A stretch of 64,000 nt of DNA, from contig NZ_JAHZTC010000001.1 of the NCBI RefSeq assembly GCF_019599265.1, positions 310,001-374,000 of the forward strand. Direction: 5' to 3'. The number at the start of each line of letters is the position of its first letter. Position 1 is the stretch's first letter. Positions 18,310-28,749 of the stretch are shown here, piece by piece. The notes under the pieces were generated by a model. It saw nothing but the letters and a program-made list of their open reading frames with translations. It was not told the origin of the DNA and searched no databases. Source of the DNA: Pontibacter sp. HSC-14F20 (GTDB taxonomy: Bacteria > Bacteroidota > Bacteroidia > Cytophagales > Hymenobacteraceae). A program made the position numbers and the translations under genes.

Positions 18310-19910
18310 GGTGTCTTAATTTGAAGATTTGGAAATGGCTTAACGTCCTCCGGTTTAGCTGGGCTTGCCTCGGTTTTGGACTCTAGTACATGCGCCATAT
18401 TTTCTGGTTTTAGAGGGAGTTCTTCCCGCTCAGAAACAGGTTTGGTATAAGCCTGCAGTTGCTCCTGTATGCTCGGCCGGGCAGTTTCGAGGAATGGTTG
18501 CGGGTATAGTCCGAGCCAGAGAATCATGGCAACCATAGGTATAGTAATCAGCATTTCGCGCGCGTTCAGGTCGGGAAAGGATACCTCCAGTTGATAGCTT
18601 TCAAAGAAGATTTTCTGCATGATGCGCAGTGAATAAATGGTAGCCATCACCAGGCCAATGGTTGCGAAAACTGTCAGCCAGTTGTTTGCCTGCCAGGAGC
18701 CGACCAGGGTCAGGAATTCAGCGATGAAATTGCCAAGTCCGGGGAGGCCGAGCGAGGCCATGACAAAGACAAGTGCAATGACGCCCATTTTTGGGGCCGT
18801 GGTCCAGAAGCCGCCCATCTGCCGGAGGTCTCGGGTGTGGAGGCGCTCGTAGAGGAAGCCCGCTATAATGAAAAGCGCACCAGTGCTTAGACCGTGCGTA
18901 ATCATCTGCATGACCACGCCCTGTAGCGCCCACTCGTTGAAGGCGAACACACCCAGTATCACAAAGCCCATGTGGCTCACGCTGGTATAGGCAACTAATC
19001 TTTTAAGGTCCGTTTGTGAGAAGGCCAGTATCGCGCCGTAGATAATGCCAATTACCCCGAGCAACATGGCCCAAGGCGCAAACTCAACGGTGGCAGTCGG
19101 GAAGAGCGGCAACACGAAACGCAGTAAACCATACGCCCCGGTTTTGAGTAATAATCCCGCCAGAATCACGCTACCTGCGGTTGGAGCTTCGGAGTGCGCG
19201 TCAGGTAGCCACGAGTGGAAAGGCACCACGGGCAACTTGACCAAGAAGGCGGCTAAGAAACCGAACATGAGCAACCGTGCCGCTTCCGGAGCTAACGTGG
19301 TGTTCAGCAACTCAAAATAGCTGAAGGTATAGACACCCGTTTGACTGCCGTGGATGAAGTATAACCCGAGAATGGCTAGCAACATCAGCAAGCCCGAAGC
19401 CTGTGTGAAGAGGAAGAATTTGTAGGCGGCGTAGCGTCGATTTTCGTGGCCCCAGATGCCAATGATGAAATACATCGGGATAAGCATGACTTCCCAGAAA
19501 AAGTAGAACAGGAAGAGGTCCATGGTGAGGAACACGCCCGTTATACCGGCTAGCACCCACAGCAAATTGAAGTGGAAGAAGGCCACCTTATTCTGAATCT
19601 CCCGCCACGAAATAAGCACAGCCAGCAAACCCAGAAAAAAGGTGAGCAGCAGCATGAGCAGACTCAAACCGTCGAGCGCCAGACTAAAGCTGATGCCCCA
19701 CTGCGGAATCCAAGGCTGGTCAAACTGAATCAGCCAAGCCGAACCCAGAACAGGTATAGGATTGCTCAGCCACAGGTATAGCATCATCCCGAAAACGGCC
19801 AGTACCGCGGCCAGTGCTATCCAGCGCGGGAGCGTGCGGTTTACTTTTCCGGAAATCCAAGCCAGCACGCCGCCGGCCATGAGTATTGCAATTAGCCAGA
19901 CCAGTATCAT
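18306..19910 (-). CDS. nuoM: NADH-quinone oxidoreductase subunit M
   Basis: This 534-residue antiporter-like proton-pumping subunit sits between NuoL and NuoN in the membrane arm. Signature segments are MLIPMYFIIGIWG after the TM5 glutamate (FFWEVMLIPM), PVVPFHSWLPDAHSEAPTAG with the conserved lysine just before it, and TDLKRLVAYTSVSHMGFVIL. It is about 25 residues longer than E. coli NuoM because of a hydrophilic, Pro/Lys/Glu-rich C-terminal tail after the last helix (about 485-534), which would project into solution. It overlaps nuoL by ATGA at its start and nuoN by ATGA at its end, so translation of the three is probably coupled. Confidence 0.96.
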   Translation of the reverse strand: MILVWLIAILMAGGVLAWISGKVNRTLPRWIALAAVLAVFGMMLYLWLSNPIPVLGSAWLIQFDQPWIPQWGISFSLALDGLSLLMLLLTFFLGLLAVLISWREIQNKVAFFHFNLLWVLAGITGVFLTMDLFLFYFFWEVMLIPMYFIIGIWGHENRRYAAYKFFLFTQASGLLMLLAILGLYFIHGSQTGVYTFSYFELLNTTLAPEAARLLMFGFLAAFLVKLPVVPFHSWLPDAHSEAPTAGSVILAGLLLKTGAYGLLRFVLPLFPTATVEFAPWAMLLGVIGIIYGAILAFSQTDLKRLVAYTSVSHMGFVILGVFAFNEWALQGVVMQMITHGLSTGALFIIAGFLYERLHTRDLRQMGGFWTTAPKMGVIALVFVMASLGLPGLGNFIAEFLTLVGSWQANNWLTVFATIGLVMATIYSLRIMQKIFFESYQLEVSFPDLNAREMLITIPMVAMILWLGLYPQPFLETARPSIQEQLQAYTKPVSEREELPLKPENMAHVLESKTEASPAKPEDVKPFPNLQIKTP

Positions 19911-21793
19911 AGCAGTAGACTTATGGTTAGAATCATAATCGCGCCGACTACCACGCCCGCCACATAGTTGCGCATCACACCGGTTTGGGTTCGGGCAAAC
20001 AATTGGTGCAGCCCCTGGGTAGCATTGGCAATGAAGGTGTAGATGGAATCGATAAAGTCGCTCTTATTCACCTTCGACAGGTAGACGTAAGGCCGCACAA
20101 AGAGCGTGTCGTAGAGCTGGTCGAAGCCCCAGCCCGAGTGCCAGAAACGGTGGATGGCCATGGTCGTTTCGGAGCGGTGGATGCTGTCGATAAGCTCCGG
20201 CTTTTTATAGTAAAAGAGGTAGGCGATGAAAATACCTCCCAGCGATATCACTGCGGCGAGCAATTGCAGCATCCACTCATACTGATTGAAATCCGGTACC
20301 ATTGTGACGGCAGGCAGGATTGGCGCCAGGAAGTCGGAGAAGAGCACAACGTGCCCGAAGTTGTGTGGCAGCTCGATGAAACCACCGGCAAAGGACAGCA
20401 CGGCCAGAATAACCAGTGGAACCGTTATCGCTAAAGTTGGTTTGTGTCCGACGTGGGTTTTTTCTTCTCCATAAAAGGTGAGGAAGACCATCCGGAAGGT
20501 ATAGATGGAGGTGATAAATGCGCCCAGCAGACCGGCTAGGTATAGCCAGATATTACCGTTCTCACCGGCCAGCTGCAGCCACAGAATCTGGTCTTTGCTG
20601 TAGAAGCCTGCTGACACCAGCGGGAAGGCAGCGAGCGAGGCAGCGCCAATCAGGAAGGTATAGAATACGACCGGAAGTTTCTTGCTCAGGCCACCCATTT
20701 TGCGCATGTCCTGTTCGTGGTGCAGCGCCAGAATGATGGCTCCGGCACAGAGGAAAAGCAGCGCCTTGAAGAAGCCGTGTATCATGAAGTGAAATACACC
20801 CGATGACCAAGCGCCCACACCCAAAGCCAGAAACATGTAGCCTACCTGACTGATGGTGGAGTAGGCGAGCACGCGTTTGATATCATACTGCGTGAGCGCC
20901 GCAAAGCCGGCTATCAGCAAGGTTACAGCGCCAATCACGGCCACCGCCATCATGGCCGCAGGAGCCAGTTCGAACACCACGTGCATGCGGGCAATCAGGT
21001 ATACGCCGGCTGTCACCATGGTTGCGGCGTGTATGAGCGCACTCACCGGTGTCGGGCCCGCCATCGCGTCGGGTAGCCACGTCTGCAGCGGCAACTGACC
21101 CGACTTGCCGACCGCACCGCCCAGCAAAAGCAGCGCAATAATCAGTGCTGTTTCGTTTCCGATGCTCCATACCTGAGCCGCTTCCGTGGAGATGCTCTGG
21201 ATGTGCAAGGTGCCGAAATGCTGGAAGAGCATGAACAAACCAATCGCCATGGCCGTGTCGCCGACGCGGGTGATGATGAAGGCTTTGCGGGCGGCATAGC
21301 CGTTGGCGGGCTCCTTGTACCAGAAACCGATAAGCAGGTAGGAGCAGAGCCCCACGCCTTCCCAACCCAGGTATAGCAAGAGTAAATTATCGGCCATCAC
21401 GAGCATCAGCATGGAGCCTACGAAGAGGTTCATGCAGGCGAAGAAGCGGGCGTAATCCTTGTCTTCGGCCATGTACTCGGTGGAGTAGATGTGAATCAGA
21501 AAGCCTACGAAGGTGATGACGAAAATGAAGACCATCGAAAGCGCATCGAGATGGAAAGCGATGGAGGGACTGAAGCCCGCCACATCAAACCACTGCCATA
21601 CTTCCTGCCTGATAAAAGCCGGTCGAGAGCTGAGATATTGTATACCCAGCACCAGCGTAACAGCTGCCGAAATACCGACACTCCCGACCCCGATAGCTGA
21701 AACCAGCGCACGCGAAACGCGGTTGCCGAAGAGCACCAGCAACAGAGCGCCGGCAAAGGGCAGGGCGGGGATTAACCAGAGTAATTCTCCCAT
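19907..21793 (-). CDS. nuoL: NADH-quinone oxidoreductase subunit L
   Basis: This 628-residue distal proton-pumping subunit carries the N-terminal Proton_antipo_N domain (about 65-115), the Proton_antipo_M domain (about 130-415), and the long C-terminal lateral helix region that braces the membrane arm. Markers are LLLYLGWEGVGLCSYLLIGF, GKSGQLPLQTWLPDAMAGPT, PVSALIHAATMVTAGVYLIA and DIKRVLAYSTISQVGYMFLA. The key Glu and Lys residues of the family are present in these segments. It starts 5 bp after nuoK and overlaps nuoM by 4 bp. Length is near E. coli NuoL (about 613 residues from memory). Confidence 0.97.
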   Translation of the reverse strand: MGELLWLIPALPFAGALLLVLFGNRVSRALVSAIGVGSVGISAAVTLVLGIQYLSSRPAFIRQEVWQWFDVAGFSPSIAFHLDALSMVFIFVITFVGFLIHIYSTEYMAEDKDYARFFACMNLFVGSMLMLVMADNLLLLYLGWEGVGLCSYLLIGFWYKEPANGYAARKAFIITRVGDTAMAIGLFMLFQHFGTLHIQSISTEAAQVWSIGNETALIIALLLLGGAVGKSGQLPLQTWLPDAMAGPTPVSALIHAATMVTAGVYLIARMHVVFELAPAAMMAVAVIGAVTLLIAGFAALTQYDIKRVLAYSTISQVGYMFLALGVGAWSSGVFHFMIHGFFKALLFLCAGAIILALHHEQDMRKMGGLSKKLPVVFYTFLIGAASLAAFPLVSAGFYSKDQILWLQLAGENGNIWLYLAGLLGAFITSIYTFRMVFLTFYGEEKTHVGHKPTLAITVPLVILAVLSFAGGFIELPHNFGHVVLFSDFLAPILPAVTMVPDFNQYEWMLQLLAAVISLGGIFIAYLFYYKKPELIDSIHRSETTMAIHRFWHSGWGFDQLYDTLFVRPYVYLSKVNKSDFIDSIYTFIANATQGLHQLFARTQTGVMRNYVAGVVVGAIMILTISLLL

Positions 21794-21798
21794 CGTTT

Positions 21799-22107
21799 TT
21801 ATCCTTTCATAAAGTTAGCCGCGTCGCTGTTGAGCGTCTTCAGCTGGTGATGAATCTGCAGTATCAGGGCCAGACCAACCGACACTTCGGCGGCGGCCAT
21901 CGTGAGGATGAAGATGAACATAATCTGTCCGTCCGGCTGCGCCCAGTGATTACCCGCCACGATAAAGGCCAGCCCGGCAGCATTCAGCATTATCTCCACC
22001 GAAATGAGCATGAAAATGATATTGCGGCGAATCATCACACTGATAAGCCCGAGCATGAACAGCACGCCCGCCAGCAACAAACCGGTTTCCATTGGTATAG
22101 TGGTCAT
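21799..22107 (-). CDS. nuoK: NADH-quinone oxidoreductase subunit K
   Basis: This 102-residue protein has three TM helices. The family glutamates are visible in [20 protein letters not shown] (TM2) and [17 protein letters not shown] (TM3), which line the proton path between NuoJ/A/H and NuoN. The start ATG overlaps the nuoJ stop by 4 bp and is preceded by aaaggagc inside the nuoJ 3' end, a good Shine-Dalgarno for a Bacteroidota gene. Length equals that of other bacterial NuoK proteins. Confidence 0.96.
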   Translation of the reverse strand: MTTIPMETGLLLAGVLFMLGLISVMIRRNIIFMLISVEIMLNAAGLAFIVAGNHWAQPDGQIMFIFILTMAAAEVSVGLALILQIHHQLKTLNSDAANFMKG

Positions 22108-22661
22108 ATAGCAGCGCTCCTTTCTTTTTGCGGTTCCTTTTCCTGCAAGAAGCGGTGAATGACTTTCTTCTTCTGGCGGCCCAAGTGGTACGCGCCCACT
22201 ATACCTGCCATCAACAGAATACCGGATAGCTGCACGCCCAGCACATAAGGTCCATACAAGGCCAAGCCGACAGCGCGGGCATCGACGTAGCTGGCGGCGG
22301 CAGGAGCGGCGGGCATTTCGGCGATGACCAAAAGGTATACCAGCTCAGCCAGCAAGGCAAAAGAGAGCAGGGCAGGCCCTAGCCAGAGTTTGGGTTGCAG
22401 CCAAGCCTTTTCCTGTTCCACATCTTCGCGGGTGAGGCTGAGCATCATGATGACAAAAATGATAAGCACCACGATGGCCCCGGCATAGACGATGACTTCA
22501 AGGGCGGCCATAAAGGGGGCTCCCAAGGTCAGGAACACCACCGCGACGGCTAGAAAAGACACCACGAGGTAAAGCAGGGCATGAATCATGTTAAAGCGCG
22601 TGATGACCATGATGGTTGCCAGCACGGCGACGGCTGCAGCTATATAAAATGTGAGTTCCAT
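22104..22661 (-). CDS. nuoJ: NADH-quinone oxidoreductase subunit J
   Basis: This 185-residue membrane subunit has five predicted helices. The family segment [20 protein letters not shown] followed by [20 protein letters not shown] (TM3, which contains the pi-bulge in solved structures) is clear. The C-terminal tail ([20 protein letters not shown]) is strongly basic and hydrophilic. It starts 3 bp after nuoI and overlaps nuoK by 4 bp. Confidence 0.95.
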   Translation of the reverse strand: MELTFYIAAAVAVLATIMVITRFNMIHALLYLVVSFLAVAVVFLTLGAPFMAALEVIVYAGAIVVLIIFVIMMLSLTREDVEQEKAWLQPKLWLGPALLSFALLAELVYLLVIAEMPAAPAAASYVDARAVGLALYGPYVLGVQLSGILLMAGIVGAYHLGRQKKKVIHRFLQEKEPQKERSAAI

Positions 22662-22664
22662 AGG

Positions 22665-23180
22665 TTAGGGGATTAAACTTCTGATGTCAACCGGAGGTGC
22701 TTCGTTCTCGGCTTCGCCTTTGCCTTTCCCGCCGATGGCCAAGCCCGCTACCTTGTAGTAGTTGTAGCCGTGGTACTTGCCTTGTCCGTTGATGAGGAGG
22801 TCCTTCTTCTCGTAGACGAGGTTCTGTCGGTTATATTCCCCCATCTCAAAATCAGGTATTAATTGGATGGCATAAGTCGGGCAGGCGTCTTCGCAGAAAC
22901 CGCAGAAGATGCAGCGCGAAAAGTTAATGCGGAAGAACTCGGGATAGCGTCGGCCGGTCGGGTCTTCGGTGGCCTGCAGGGCAATGCAATCCACGGGGCA
23001 GGCGGCGGCGCAGAGGTTGCAGGCCACGCAGCGTTCGCCCCCATCCGGGTCGCGCGACAATACTATTCGGCCACGCCAGCGGGTCGGGAGAATGGCCTTT
23101 TGCTCCGGATACTGGATGGTTTCCCGCTTGTGAAACACATGCAGAAACGTGAGCCACATACTGCGCAATAAACTAAACAT
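22665..23180 (-). CDS. nuoI: NADH-quinone oxidoreductase subunit I (two [4Fe-4S] clusters)
   Basis: This 171-residue peripheral-arm subunit carries clusters N6a and N6b. Two CxxCxxCxxxCP motifs are seen: [12 protein letters not shown] (about 52-63) and [12 protein letters not shown] (about 91-102). The N-terminal amphipathic helix ([20 protein letters not shown]) would lie on the membrane near NuoH. ATG at 23180 is preceded by aaaggagc. Between nuoH and nuoI lie 107 bp containing a REP-like palindrome, the only sizeable spacer in the nuoE-N part of the operon. Confidence 0.96.
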   Translation of the reverse strand: MFSLLRSMWLTFLHVFHKRETIQYPEQKAILPTRWRGRIVLSRDPDGGERCVACNLCAAACPVDCIALQATEDPTGRRYPEFFRINFSRCIFCGFCEDACPTYAIQLIPDFEMGEYNRQNLVYEKKDLLINGQGKYHGYNYYKVAGLAIGGKGKGEAENEAPPVDIRSLIP

Positions 23181-23206
23181 AAGTGCTCCTTTCGTTTATC
23201 GTTTAT

Positions 23207-23278
23207 TGTCATTTCGAGCAAAGCAGGAAATCTGGATTATTGGTCTCTTCAGATTTCTCACTTCCGTTCGAAATGACA
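23207..23278. repeat. REP-like palindromic repeat inside the nuo operon
   Basis: A 72-bp element has 11-bp perfect terminal inverted repeats (tgtcatttcga / tcgaaatgaca). A second inner inverted pair is built on gaaatctg and cagatttc, so the whole element can fold into a long hairpin. It separates nuoH from nuoI within an otherwise tightly packed operon. The same ends bound the split element at 13057-13462. Such an element could stabilise or attenuate the transcript at this point. Confidence 0.75.
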
Positions 23279-23287
23279 TTTTTATTA

Positions 23288-24259
23288 TTACCTATACCCA
23301 TCATTCAGCCACAGCAAAACCCCCGCCGTCACCACCAAATTCAACAGCGTTAGCGGCAACAAATATTTCCAGCCATACTCCATCAATTGGTCGTATCTCG
23401 GTCTTGGCATGGAGGCTCTTAACAGGATAAAAATGCCAAGGAAGAAAGCAGTTTTCAAAATAAACCATACGATGGGCGGCAGGAAATCCGGGCCGAGCCA
23501 GCCGCCGAAAAACAGCACCACCATCATACATGAAATCAGGGTGATGCCCATGTACTCGCCAATGAAGAACATGCCGAATTTCATACCCGAGTACTCCGAG
23601 TGGAAACCGGCCACGAGCTCACTTTCGGCTTCCGGCACGTCGAAAGGCAGGCGGTGTGTTTCGGCTATACCTGCAATGAAGAAGATGACGAACCCTATGA
23701 TTTGCGGCACCACGAACCACAGACCCCGCTGCGCTTCCACAATCTCGCTCAGGCTGAACGAACCTGCCATCAGCACCACGCCCATCAGCGAGAGACCCAT
23801 GAACACTTCGTAGGAAATCATCTGCGCCGCCCCGCGCATGGCACCGAGTAAGCTATACTTGTTGTTAGAGGCCCAGCCACCCAAAATAATGCTGTAAGCG
23901 CCCATCGAGGACATCGCCAGAAAGAACAGCAAACCGATATTCAGGTCGGCCACGACGATGCCCGGCGCAAAGGGAATCACGACGAAGGACATCAGTACCG
24001 TGACCACCACAATGACTGGGGCCAGAATGAACACCGGCTTGTCAGCGAAGGGTGGAATCCAGTCCTGTTTGAAAAACAGTTTGATGGAGTCAGCTGCCAC
24101 GATCAGCAGGCCGAAGGGGCCGGCGCGGTTGGGTCCATAGCGGTCCTGCAATAAAGCCAGACCGCGTCGCTCGACCCAGATCAGCAATGCCGCTACGTTG
24201 AGCATGACGAAGAGCACGCCGCCGATAATCAGTAAGTAGTTTGGGGTTGCTGTTTCCAT
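23288..24259 (-). CDS. nuoH: NADH-quinone oxidoreductase subunit H
   Basis: This 323-residue subunit with about eight to nine TM helices forms the quinone-binding interface and the first half-channel. Diagnostic segments are [20 protein letters not shown] (about 28-47), the acidic cytosolic loop [20 protein letters not shown] (about 196-215) and [20 protein letters not shown]. The Glu-rich loop is thought to shuttle protons towards the membrane arm. It overlaps the 3' end of nuoG by 31 bp, and its length is practically that of E. coli NuoH. Confidence 0.96.
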   Translation of the reverse strand: METATPNYLLIIGGVLFVMLNVAALLIWVERRGLALLQDRYGPNRAGPFGLLIVAADSIKLFFKQDWIPPFADKPVFILAPVIVVVTVLMSFVVIPFAPGIVVADLNIGLLFFLAMSSMGAYSIILGGWASNNKYSLLGAMRGAAQMISYEVFMGLSLMGVVLMAGSFSLSEIVEAQRGLWFVVPQIIGFVIFFIAGIAETHRLPFDVPEAESELVAGFHSEYSGMKFGMFFIGEYMGITLISCMMVVLFFGGWLGPDFLPPIVWFILKTAFFLGIFILLRASMPRPRYDQLMEYGWKYLLPLTLLNLVVTAGVLLWLNDGYR

Positions 24260-26964
24260 TTGAGTTCTCGGTTAAGTATGGCCCACGCAGGCAATTCGGC
24301 ATAAGGTATACCCGGCAATCCGGCGGGCATACCTGCAGTGCCGCTGCGGATAATCGGACTTATTTTCACAGGCAGTTGGTATACCTGCCCTTCGATGGTG
24401 AAGCTCAGGCTCTGGCCTTCCTGCAGTTTCATCTGGATGGCGTCTTCTTCGTTAAGTAAGACATAAGGCTCCGGCGCCCGCTCCACGATGGGCGGGGAGT
24501 GCATGCTGAGCTCTTCAGAACCGAAAATGTGGTGGAGCTGCAGCATGTACAGGTGACCTTCCAGCGGCTGGAATTTCTGCGGTACCGTTTGGGTAAATGG
24601 TGCCGTTTTGGATGTATCCGGTTTGATTAAGCGCAGACCCGGGTCTCCGCCTTTCAGGTGGCCGCCTACTTCCTGTTGGTACTTATTGGTGGCCTGTGAC
24701 GAGTTCCAGCCCGGTGCCCAGAAAAACGGAATGATAGATGAAGGCGGTTGGCCGCGGTAGCCTTCCATGGTATAGGAAAGTGGCGCGTCGGGGTCAACCG
24801 GCGGTTTGGGCTCGTTCACGTTGATGTTGGCCAGCATGGCGGTGCGGCCGCTGAAACGGTGCGGTGCCCGTGGTATTTTCTGACCGGCAATGCGGAAGTC
24901 AGTACCCGGCGCCACTGCGTCTATCCCTTTGAACTCCGGCATTTCTTTCACCATGGCTTGCAGCACGTCGTCGAAGCCGTGCCAGTGACTGATGCGGTCG
25001 TGGTGCAGCAAAGTGCCTAATTCCCCGAGCCAGCGCCAGCTTTCCTGCAGGTCTTCACCAGTTGGGTATACCTGAAAGAAGCGCTGTGCCCGCCCTTCGT
25101 TGTTAATCAGCGTGCCATCGGCTTCTGCGAAGGTGCCGGCTGCGAGTAAAATCTGCGCTACTTCGGTGGTAGCGTTGTGCAGGTGGTCGAGCACAATCAC
25201 GTTCTTGGCGGTCTTCAGAAAATTGGTCACCATACCTTCATTGGCTCTGCGGTAAAGGTCGTTTTCCAATATGATGACGGTATCGGCGTAGCCATTGAGT
25301 ATCGCTCCGAAAGCTGACTCCAGTCTGTGACCGCCCAGCATCGCGAGGCCCATGCTGTTGCATTCGGGCAGGGTAAGCACAATGCCCGCTTCCTTTTCTT
25401 TCGCCACCAGCGCATTGGCAATATTTGCCGTAGCCATTAGTACTCGTTCGCTACCGCAGTGCGTGCCGGAAATCAACAGCGGTTTTTTCGCTGCCATCAG
25501 CGTGTCAGCAATTTGCCGTGCCAGCTGAATTTCGTCTTCGTTTAGTCCGGGCACTTCCGGAAAATCGACTTGAATAAAGTTGGCTACCGCAAAACCCAGT
25601 CGCGCGATGGCATCCGGTGAGTCGTGGTAGGTATGGGTGGCGATTTCTTCGAATTTGGTGTCGTGGAGGGTGGCGATGAAGAGGGGTCCCATTTCGTCCT
25701 GCATTAGCTCCCGTACTGCTGCATCCTGCCAAACCGGTATGTTGGCTTTAGAGATATGTTCGAGCGATGGTTGCTTGCGTACCGATTGCCGCACAGCCAA
25801 CGCCAGCATGGGAGCAGTGTTGAGTAGGTCTTCACCCAGAATGAATACGGCGTCGGCTTGCTCCACTTCCCACAAGGATGGCGTGCGGGCAGCACCTTCT
25901 TTCAATATCTTGAGCGCCAGACAAACTAAATCGTGCTCGTTATCAGATACTCCGTCATGGAAATTGTCATCGCCAACCAAAGTTTTCAGCATGAAATTCG
26001 ACTCCAGCGAAGCCCGTGGCGAACCAATGCCAATCACACTGCCGGTACGGAATGCCGCTGCGGCTGCCTGTAGGGCGGTATACTTGTCAGTGGCTTCAGG
26101 CAGTTGTGCACGCACCAGCGGCTTTCGGATTCGGCCTACGTGGTTCACGTGCTCGTAGCCGAAACGGCCGCGGTCGCAGAGGAAGTAGCCGTTCACTTCG
26201 CCGTTGTACCTGTTGGTGATGTTGCGCAAAGTGCCGTAGCGCTCACCTGCCGAAATGTTGCAACCAAGGCTGCAGTGGTGGCACACGGATGGCGCCATGG
26301 TAAGGTCCCATTTGCGGGTATAGTGCTGTTTCAGGGTTTTGTCTGTGAACACGCCGGTCGGACAGACTTCCACGAGATTGCCGCTGAACTCGCTCTCCAG
26401 AACACCGTCTTCATGACGACCAAAATACAGGTGGTTGTGCGCAGCGAACACATCGAGGTCTTTGCCGCCTGCATAGTCCTTATAGTAGCGCACACAGCGG
26501 TAGCACTGTATACAGCGGTTCATTTCGTGGTTGATGAAGGGGCCAAGGTACTGGTTGATATAGGTGCGCTTGTCGAAGCGGTAGGCGCGGTAATTGTGGC
26601 CCGTCATCACGGTCATGTCCTGCAGGTGACAGGCACCGCCTTCGTCGCACACAGCGCAGTCGTGCGGGTGGTTCGTCATCAGCCAGCCGATGACGTGCGC
26701 CCGGAATTCTTTGGCTTCCATATCTGCGATGGAGATGCGCATGCCGTCGCGCACCTGTTCCATACACGACATAAAGAGCTTGCCCTTGGTGTCGTTATCG
26801 TCCTTGTATACCTTCACGGCGCACTGGCGGCAAGCGCCGATAGAGCCCATAGCCGGATGCCAGCAAAAGTAGGGAAGGTCCTTGCCAAGGGTGAGGCAGG
26901 CTTCCAACAGATTTTTGCCGGTGGGTACTTCGTAGGATTTGTCGTCTATATAGATGGTTGCCAT
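24229..26964 (-). CDS. nuoG: NADH-quinone oxidoreductase subunit G
   Basis: This 911-residue peripheral subunit is nearly the length of E. coli NuoG. The N-terminal ferredoxin-like domain holds a [2Fe-2S] site (C34, C45, C48, C67). Next come a His-Cys3 [4Fe-4S] site (H99/H101, C103, C106, C112), a Cys4 [4Fe-4S] site (C151, C154, C157, C201), and the extra N7 site characteristic of E. coli and Thermus enzymes (C228, C231, C235 and a Cys near 263). The rest is a molybdopterin-oxidoreductase-like fold without evident catalytic residues, ending in an aspartate-decarboxylase-like beta-barrel. N7 lies off the main electron chain in known enzymes. The gene overlaps nuoF by 19 bp and nuoH by 31 bp. 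Confidence 0.95.
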   Translation of the reverse strand: MATIYIDDKSYEVPTGKNLLEACLTLGKDLPYFCWHPAMGSIGACRQCAVKVYKDDNDTKGKLFMSCMEQVRDGMRISIADMEAKEFRAHVIGWLMTNHPHDCAVCDEGGACHLQDMTVMTGHNYRAYRFDKRTYINQYLGPFINHEMNRCIQCYRCVRYYKDYAGGKDLDVFAAHNHLYFGRHEDGVLESEFSGNLVEVCPTGVFTDKTLKQHYTRKWDLTMAPSVCHHCSLGCNISAGERYGTLRNITNRYNGEVNGYFLCDRGRFGYEHVNHVGRIRKPLVRAQLPEATDKYTALQAAAAAFRTGSVIGIGSPRASLESNFMLKTLVGDDNFHDGVSDNEHDLVCLALKILKEGAARTPSLWEVEQADAVFILGEDLLNTAPMLALAVRQSVRKQPSLEHISKANIPVWQDAAVRELMQDEMGPLFIATLHDTKFEEIATHTYHDSPDAIARLGFAVANFIQVDFPEVPGLNEDEIQLARQIADTLMAAKKPLLISGTHCGSERVLMATANIANALVAKEKEAGIVLTLPECNSMGLAMLGGHRLESAFGAILNGYADTVIILENDLYRRANEGMVTNFLKTAKNVIVLDHLHNATTEVAQILLAAGTFAEADGTLINNEGRAQRFFQVYPTGEDLQESWRWLGELGTLLHHDRISHWHGFDDVLQAMVKEMPEFKGIDAVAPGTDFRIAGQKIPRAPHRFSGRTAMLANINVNEPKPPVDPDAPLSYTMEGYRGQPPSSIIPFFWAPGWNSSQATNKYQQEVGGHLKGGDPGLRLIKPDTSKTAPFTQTVPQKFQPLEGHLYMLQLHHIFGSEELSMHSPPIVERAPEPYVLLNEEDAIQMKLQEGQSLSFTIEGQVYQLPVKISPIIRSGTAGMPAGLPGIPYAELPAWAILNRELKWKQQPQTTY

Positions 26965-28247
26965 ACTTTCGCTTTGCTCCAGGGACAGTGGTGTTCGTGA
27001 ATGTGTCGTTCAAAATCTTCTCTGAAGTATTTCAGAGCGCTCTGCAGGGGTTCCATGGCGCCGGGGGCAAGGGCACAAAACGTGTTGCCGGGGCCGAGGT
27101 ATTTGGTATGAAAGTCTAATGTGAGGAGGTGCTCGGGTTTGCCTTCACCCCGGTCGATAGCCAAGAGTATTTTCTCTACCCAAGGCAAGCCTTCACGGCA
27201 AGGGGTACAAAAACCGCAGGATTCCTGCGCAAAGAAATGCTGCAGGTTGTGCACAAAACCCACCGGGCAGGTCTGGTCATCCAGAATTATCATCGTGCCC
27301 GTACCCATGCGACTACCGGCTGCCTGAATGGCGGTATAATCCATAGGAAGGTCGAGGTGCTCTTCCACCAGAAAATCCGTGGAAGCACCGCCCGGCAAAA
27401 GGCCTTTGAACAAGTACCCATCCTGCATGCCGCCGCCGTGTTCTTCAATGAGCTCGCGGATAGTGGTGCCCATCGGCAGCTCCCAGCAACCGGGGGTTTT
27501 CACACGGCCGCTGATGCCGTAGAGTTTCGTGCCGGCATCTCCGGTTTTGCTCAGGCCTTTAAACCACTCCGCTCCGTTGTTGATGATGTGCGGCAGACAG
27601 CAAAGCGTCTCCACGTTGTTCACGATAGTAGGTTTGCCAAACAGACCGCTCACTTGCGGAAATGGTGGTTTTGCCCGCGGGTTTGCCCGTTTGCCTTCAA
27701 GGGCGTTAAGCAAAGCCGTTTCCTCCCCGCACATATACCTGCCCACGCCGGTGTGCAGGTATATGTCCAGACTAAAGCCCGAGCCCAAAATGTTTTCCCC
27801 GAGATAACCCGCTTCGTAGGCTTCGTCGAGCGCTTTGATGATTTCCCTAGCCGCTACTTTGTAGGCCCAGCGCAGGAAGATGTAGGAAATGCTCGCGTCG
27901 ATGGCGTAGGCCGCGACTATCATCCCTTCTATCAGCTGGTGCGGATTGCCTTCCAGAAGCACGCGGTCCTTGAAGGTGCCGGGCTCCATTTCGTCGGCAT
28001 TGGCCACGAGGTATTTCGGCTTGGCCGCTTCGGGTCCCATCGGCACGAAGCTCCATTTGAGGCCGGTGTTAAAGCCCGCCCCGCCGCGACCCCGCAGGTC
28101 AGATGCTTTGACTAAATCCTGTACATCGGCAGGAGCCATCTCTTTGAGGATTTTGCGCACCGACTGGTAGCCGCCCACTTGCTCGTACTCTTTGAGTGAG
28201 AGCGGGGCGCGTCCGGGGACAATGTGTTGGGTCAGGGGCTTCTCCAT
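26946..28247 (-). CDS. nuoF: NADH-quinone oxidoreductase subunit F (NADH/FMN-binding)
   Basis: This 433-residue subunit oxidises NADH. The FMN/NADH Rossmann part includes LRGRGGAGFNTGLKW (about 50-64) and NADEMEPGTFKDR; a SLBB domain follows. Cluster N3 is bound by ESCGFCTPCREG and a downstream Cys in FCALAPGAME. The C-terminal segment EDFERHIHEHHCPWSK is typical of the E. coli-type subunit. It starts 19 bp after nuoE and its 3' end overlaps nuoG. With NuoE and NuoG it forms the electron-input module. Confidence 0.96.
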   Translation of the reverse strand: MEKPLTQHIVPGRAPLSLKEYEQVGGYQSVRKILKEMAPADVQDLVKASDLRGRGGAGFNTGLKWSFVPMGPEAAKPKYLVANADEMEPGTFKDRVLLEGNPHQLIEGMIVAAYAIDASISYIFLRWAYKVAAREIIKALDEAYEAGYLGENILGSGFSLDIYLHTGVGRYMCGEETALLNALEGKRANPRAKPPFPQVSGLFGKPTIVNNVETLCCLPHIINNGAEWFKGLSKTGDAGTKLYGISGRVKTPGCWELPMGTTIRELIEEHGGGMQDGYLFKGLLPGGASTDFLVEEHLDLPMDYTAIQAAGSRMGTGTMIILDDQTCPVGFVHNLQHFFAQESCGFCTPCREGLPWVEKILLAIDRGEGKPEHLLTLDFHTKYLGPGNTFCALAPGAMEPLQSALKYFREDFERHIHEHHCPWSKAKVWQPSI

Positions 28248-28266
28248 GGGTATGCCCGCTTGGGTT

Positions 28267-28731
28267 TTAGGTATACTTTTCCAGAATCTCGTCCAGTTGT
28301 TCCACCGTCAAGTCACGGTACAAATCGTTGTCAATCATAAGGGCAGGCGCCCGGTCACAAGTGCCGAGGCAGCAATTGGGTAGCAAAGTAAAGCGGCCGT
28401 CTTCGGTGGTCTGGCCGTATTGGATATTGAGTTTTTCGTAAAGACGGTCGCGTATACCTTCATATCCCATCACCCAGCAACTGATGCTGTCGCACAACAG
28501 AATCACATGACGCCCCACCGGTCTGCGGAAAATCAGGTTGTAGAAAGTGGCCACGCTGTCGAGCTCCGCCGATGACATCCCTACATAATCTGCCACATCC
28601 TTCAGGCTCTCGTCCGACACCCAACCATGGCTTTGCTGCACGATTTTCAGCGCTTCGATACAGGCGTTCTTCGGCGAAGGCACTAAGCTGATTTCGTGGT
28701 CGATTTTGTGTTTTTCTTCGGTTGTGAGCAT
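28267..28731 (-). CDS. nuoE: NADH-quinone oxidoreductase subunit E
   Basis: This 154-residue thioredoxin-like [2Fe-2S] protein binds cluster N1a with CDSISC (C-x4-C) and CCLGTC (C-x3-C from the second Cys), the family ligand pattern. An N-terminal helical part with HGWVSDESLKDVADYVGM precedes the fold. It begins 18 bp after nuoCD and is followed by nuoF at 19 bp. Confidence 0.95.
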   Translation of the reverse strand: MLTTEEKHKIDHEISLVPSPKNACIEALKIVQQSHGWVSDESLKDVADYVGMSSAELDSVATFYNLIFRRPVGRHVILLCDSISCWVMGYEGIRDRLYEKLNIQYGQTTEDGRFTLLPNCCLGTCDRAPALMIDNDLYRDLTVEQLDEILEKYT

Positions 28732-28749
28732 GGGTGTTAAATTTTTGAA

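Noticed and set aside
26104..28115. Long plus-strand open frames opposite nuoG and nuoF (about 300 and 330 codons)
   Set aside because: They are antisense to clear Fe-S and NADH-binding subunits, have no recognisable domains, and reflect GC-rich third positions on the opposite strand.
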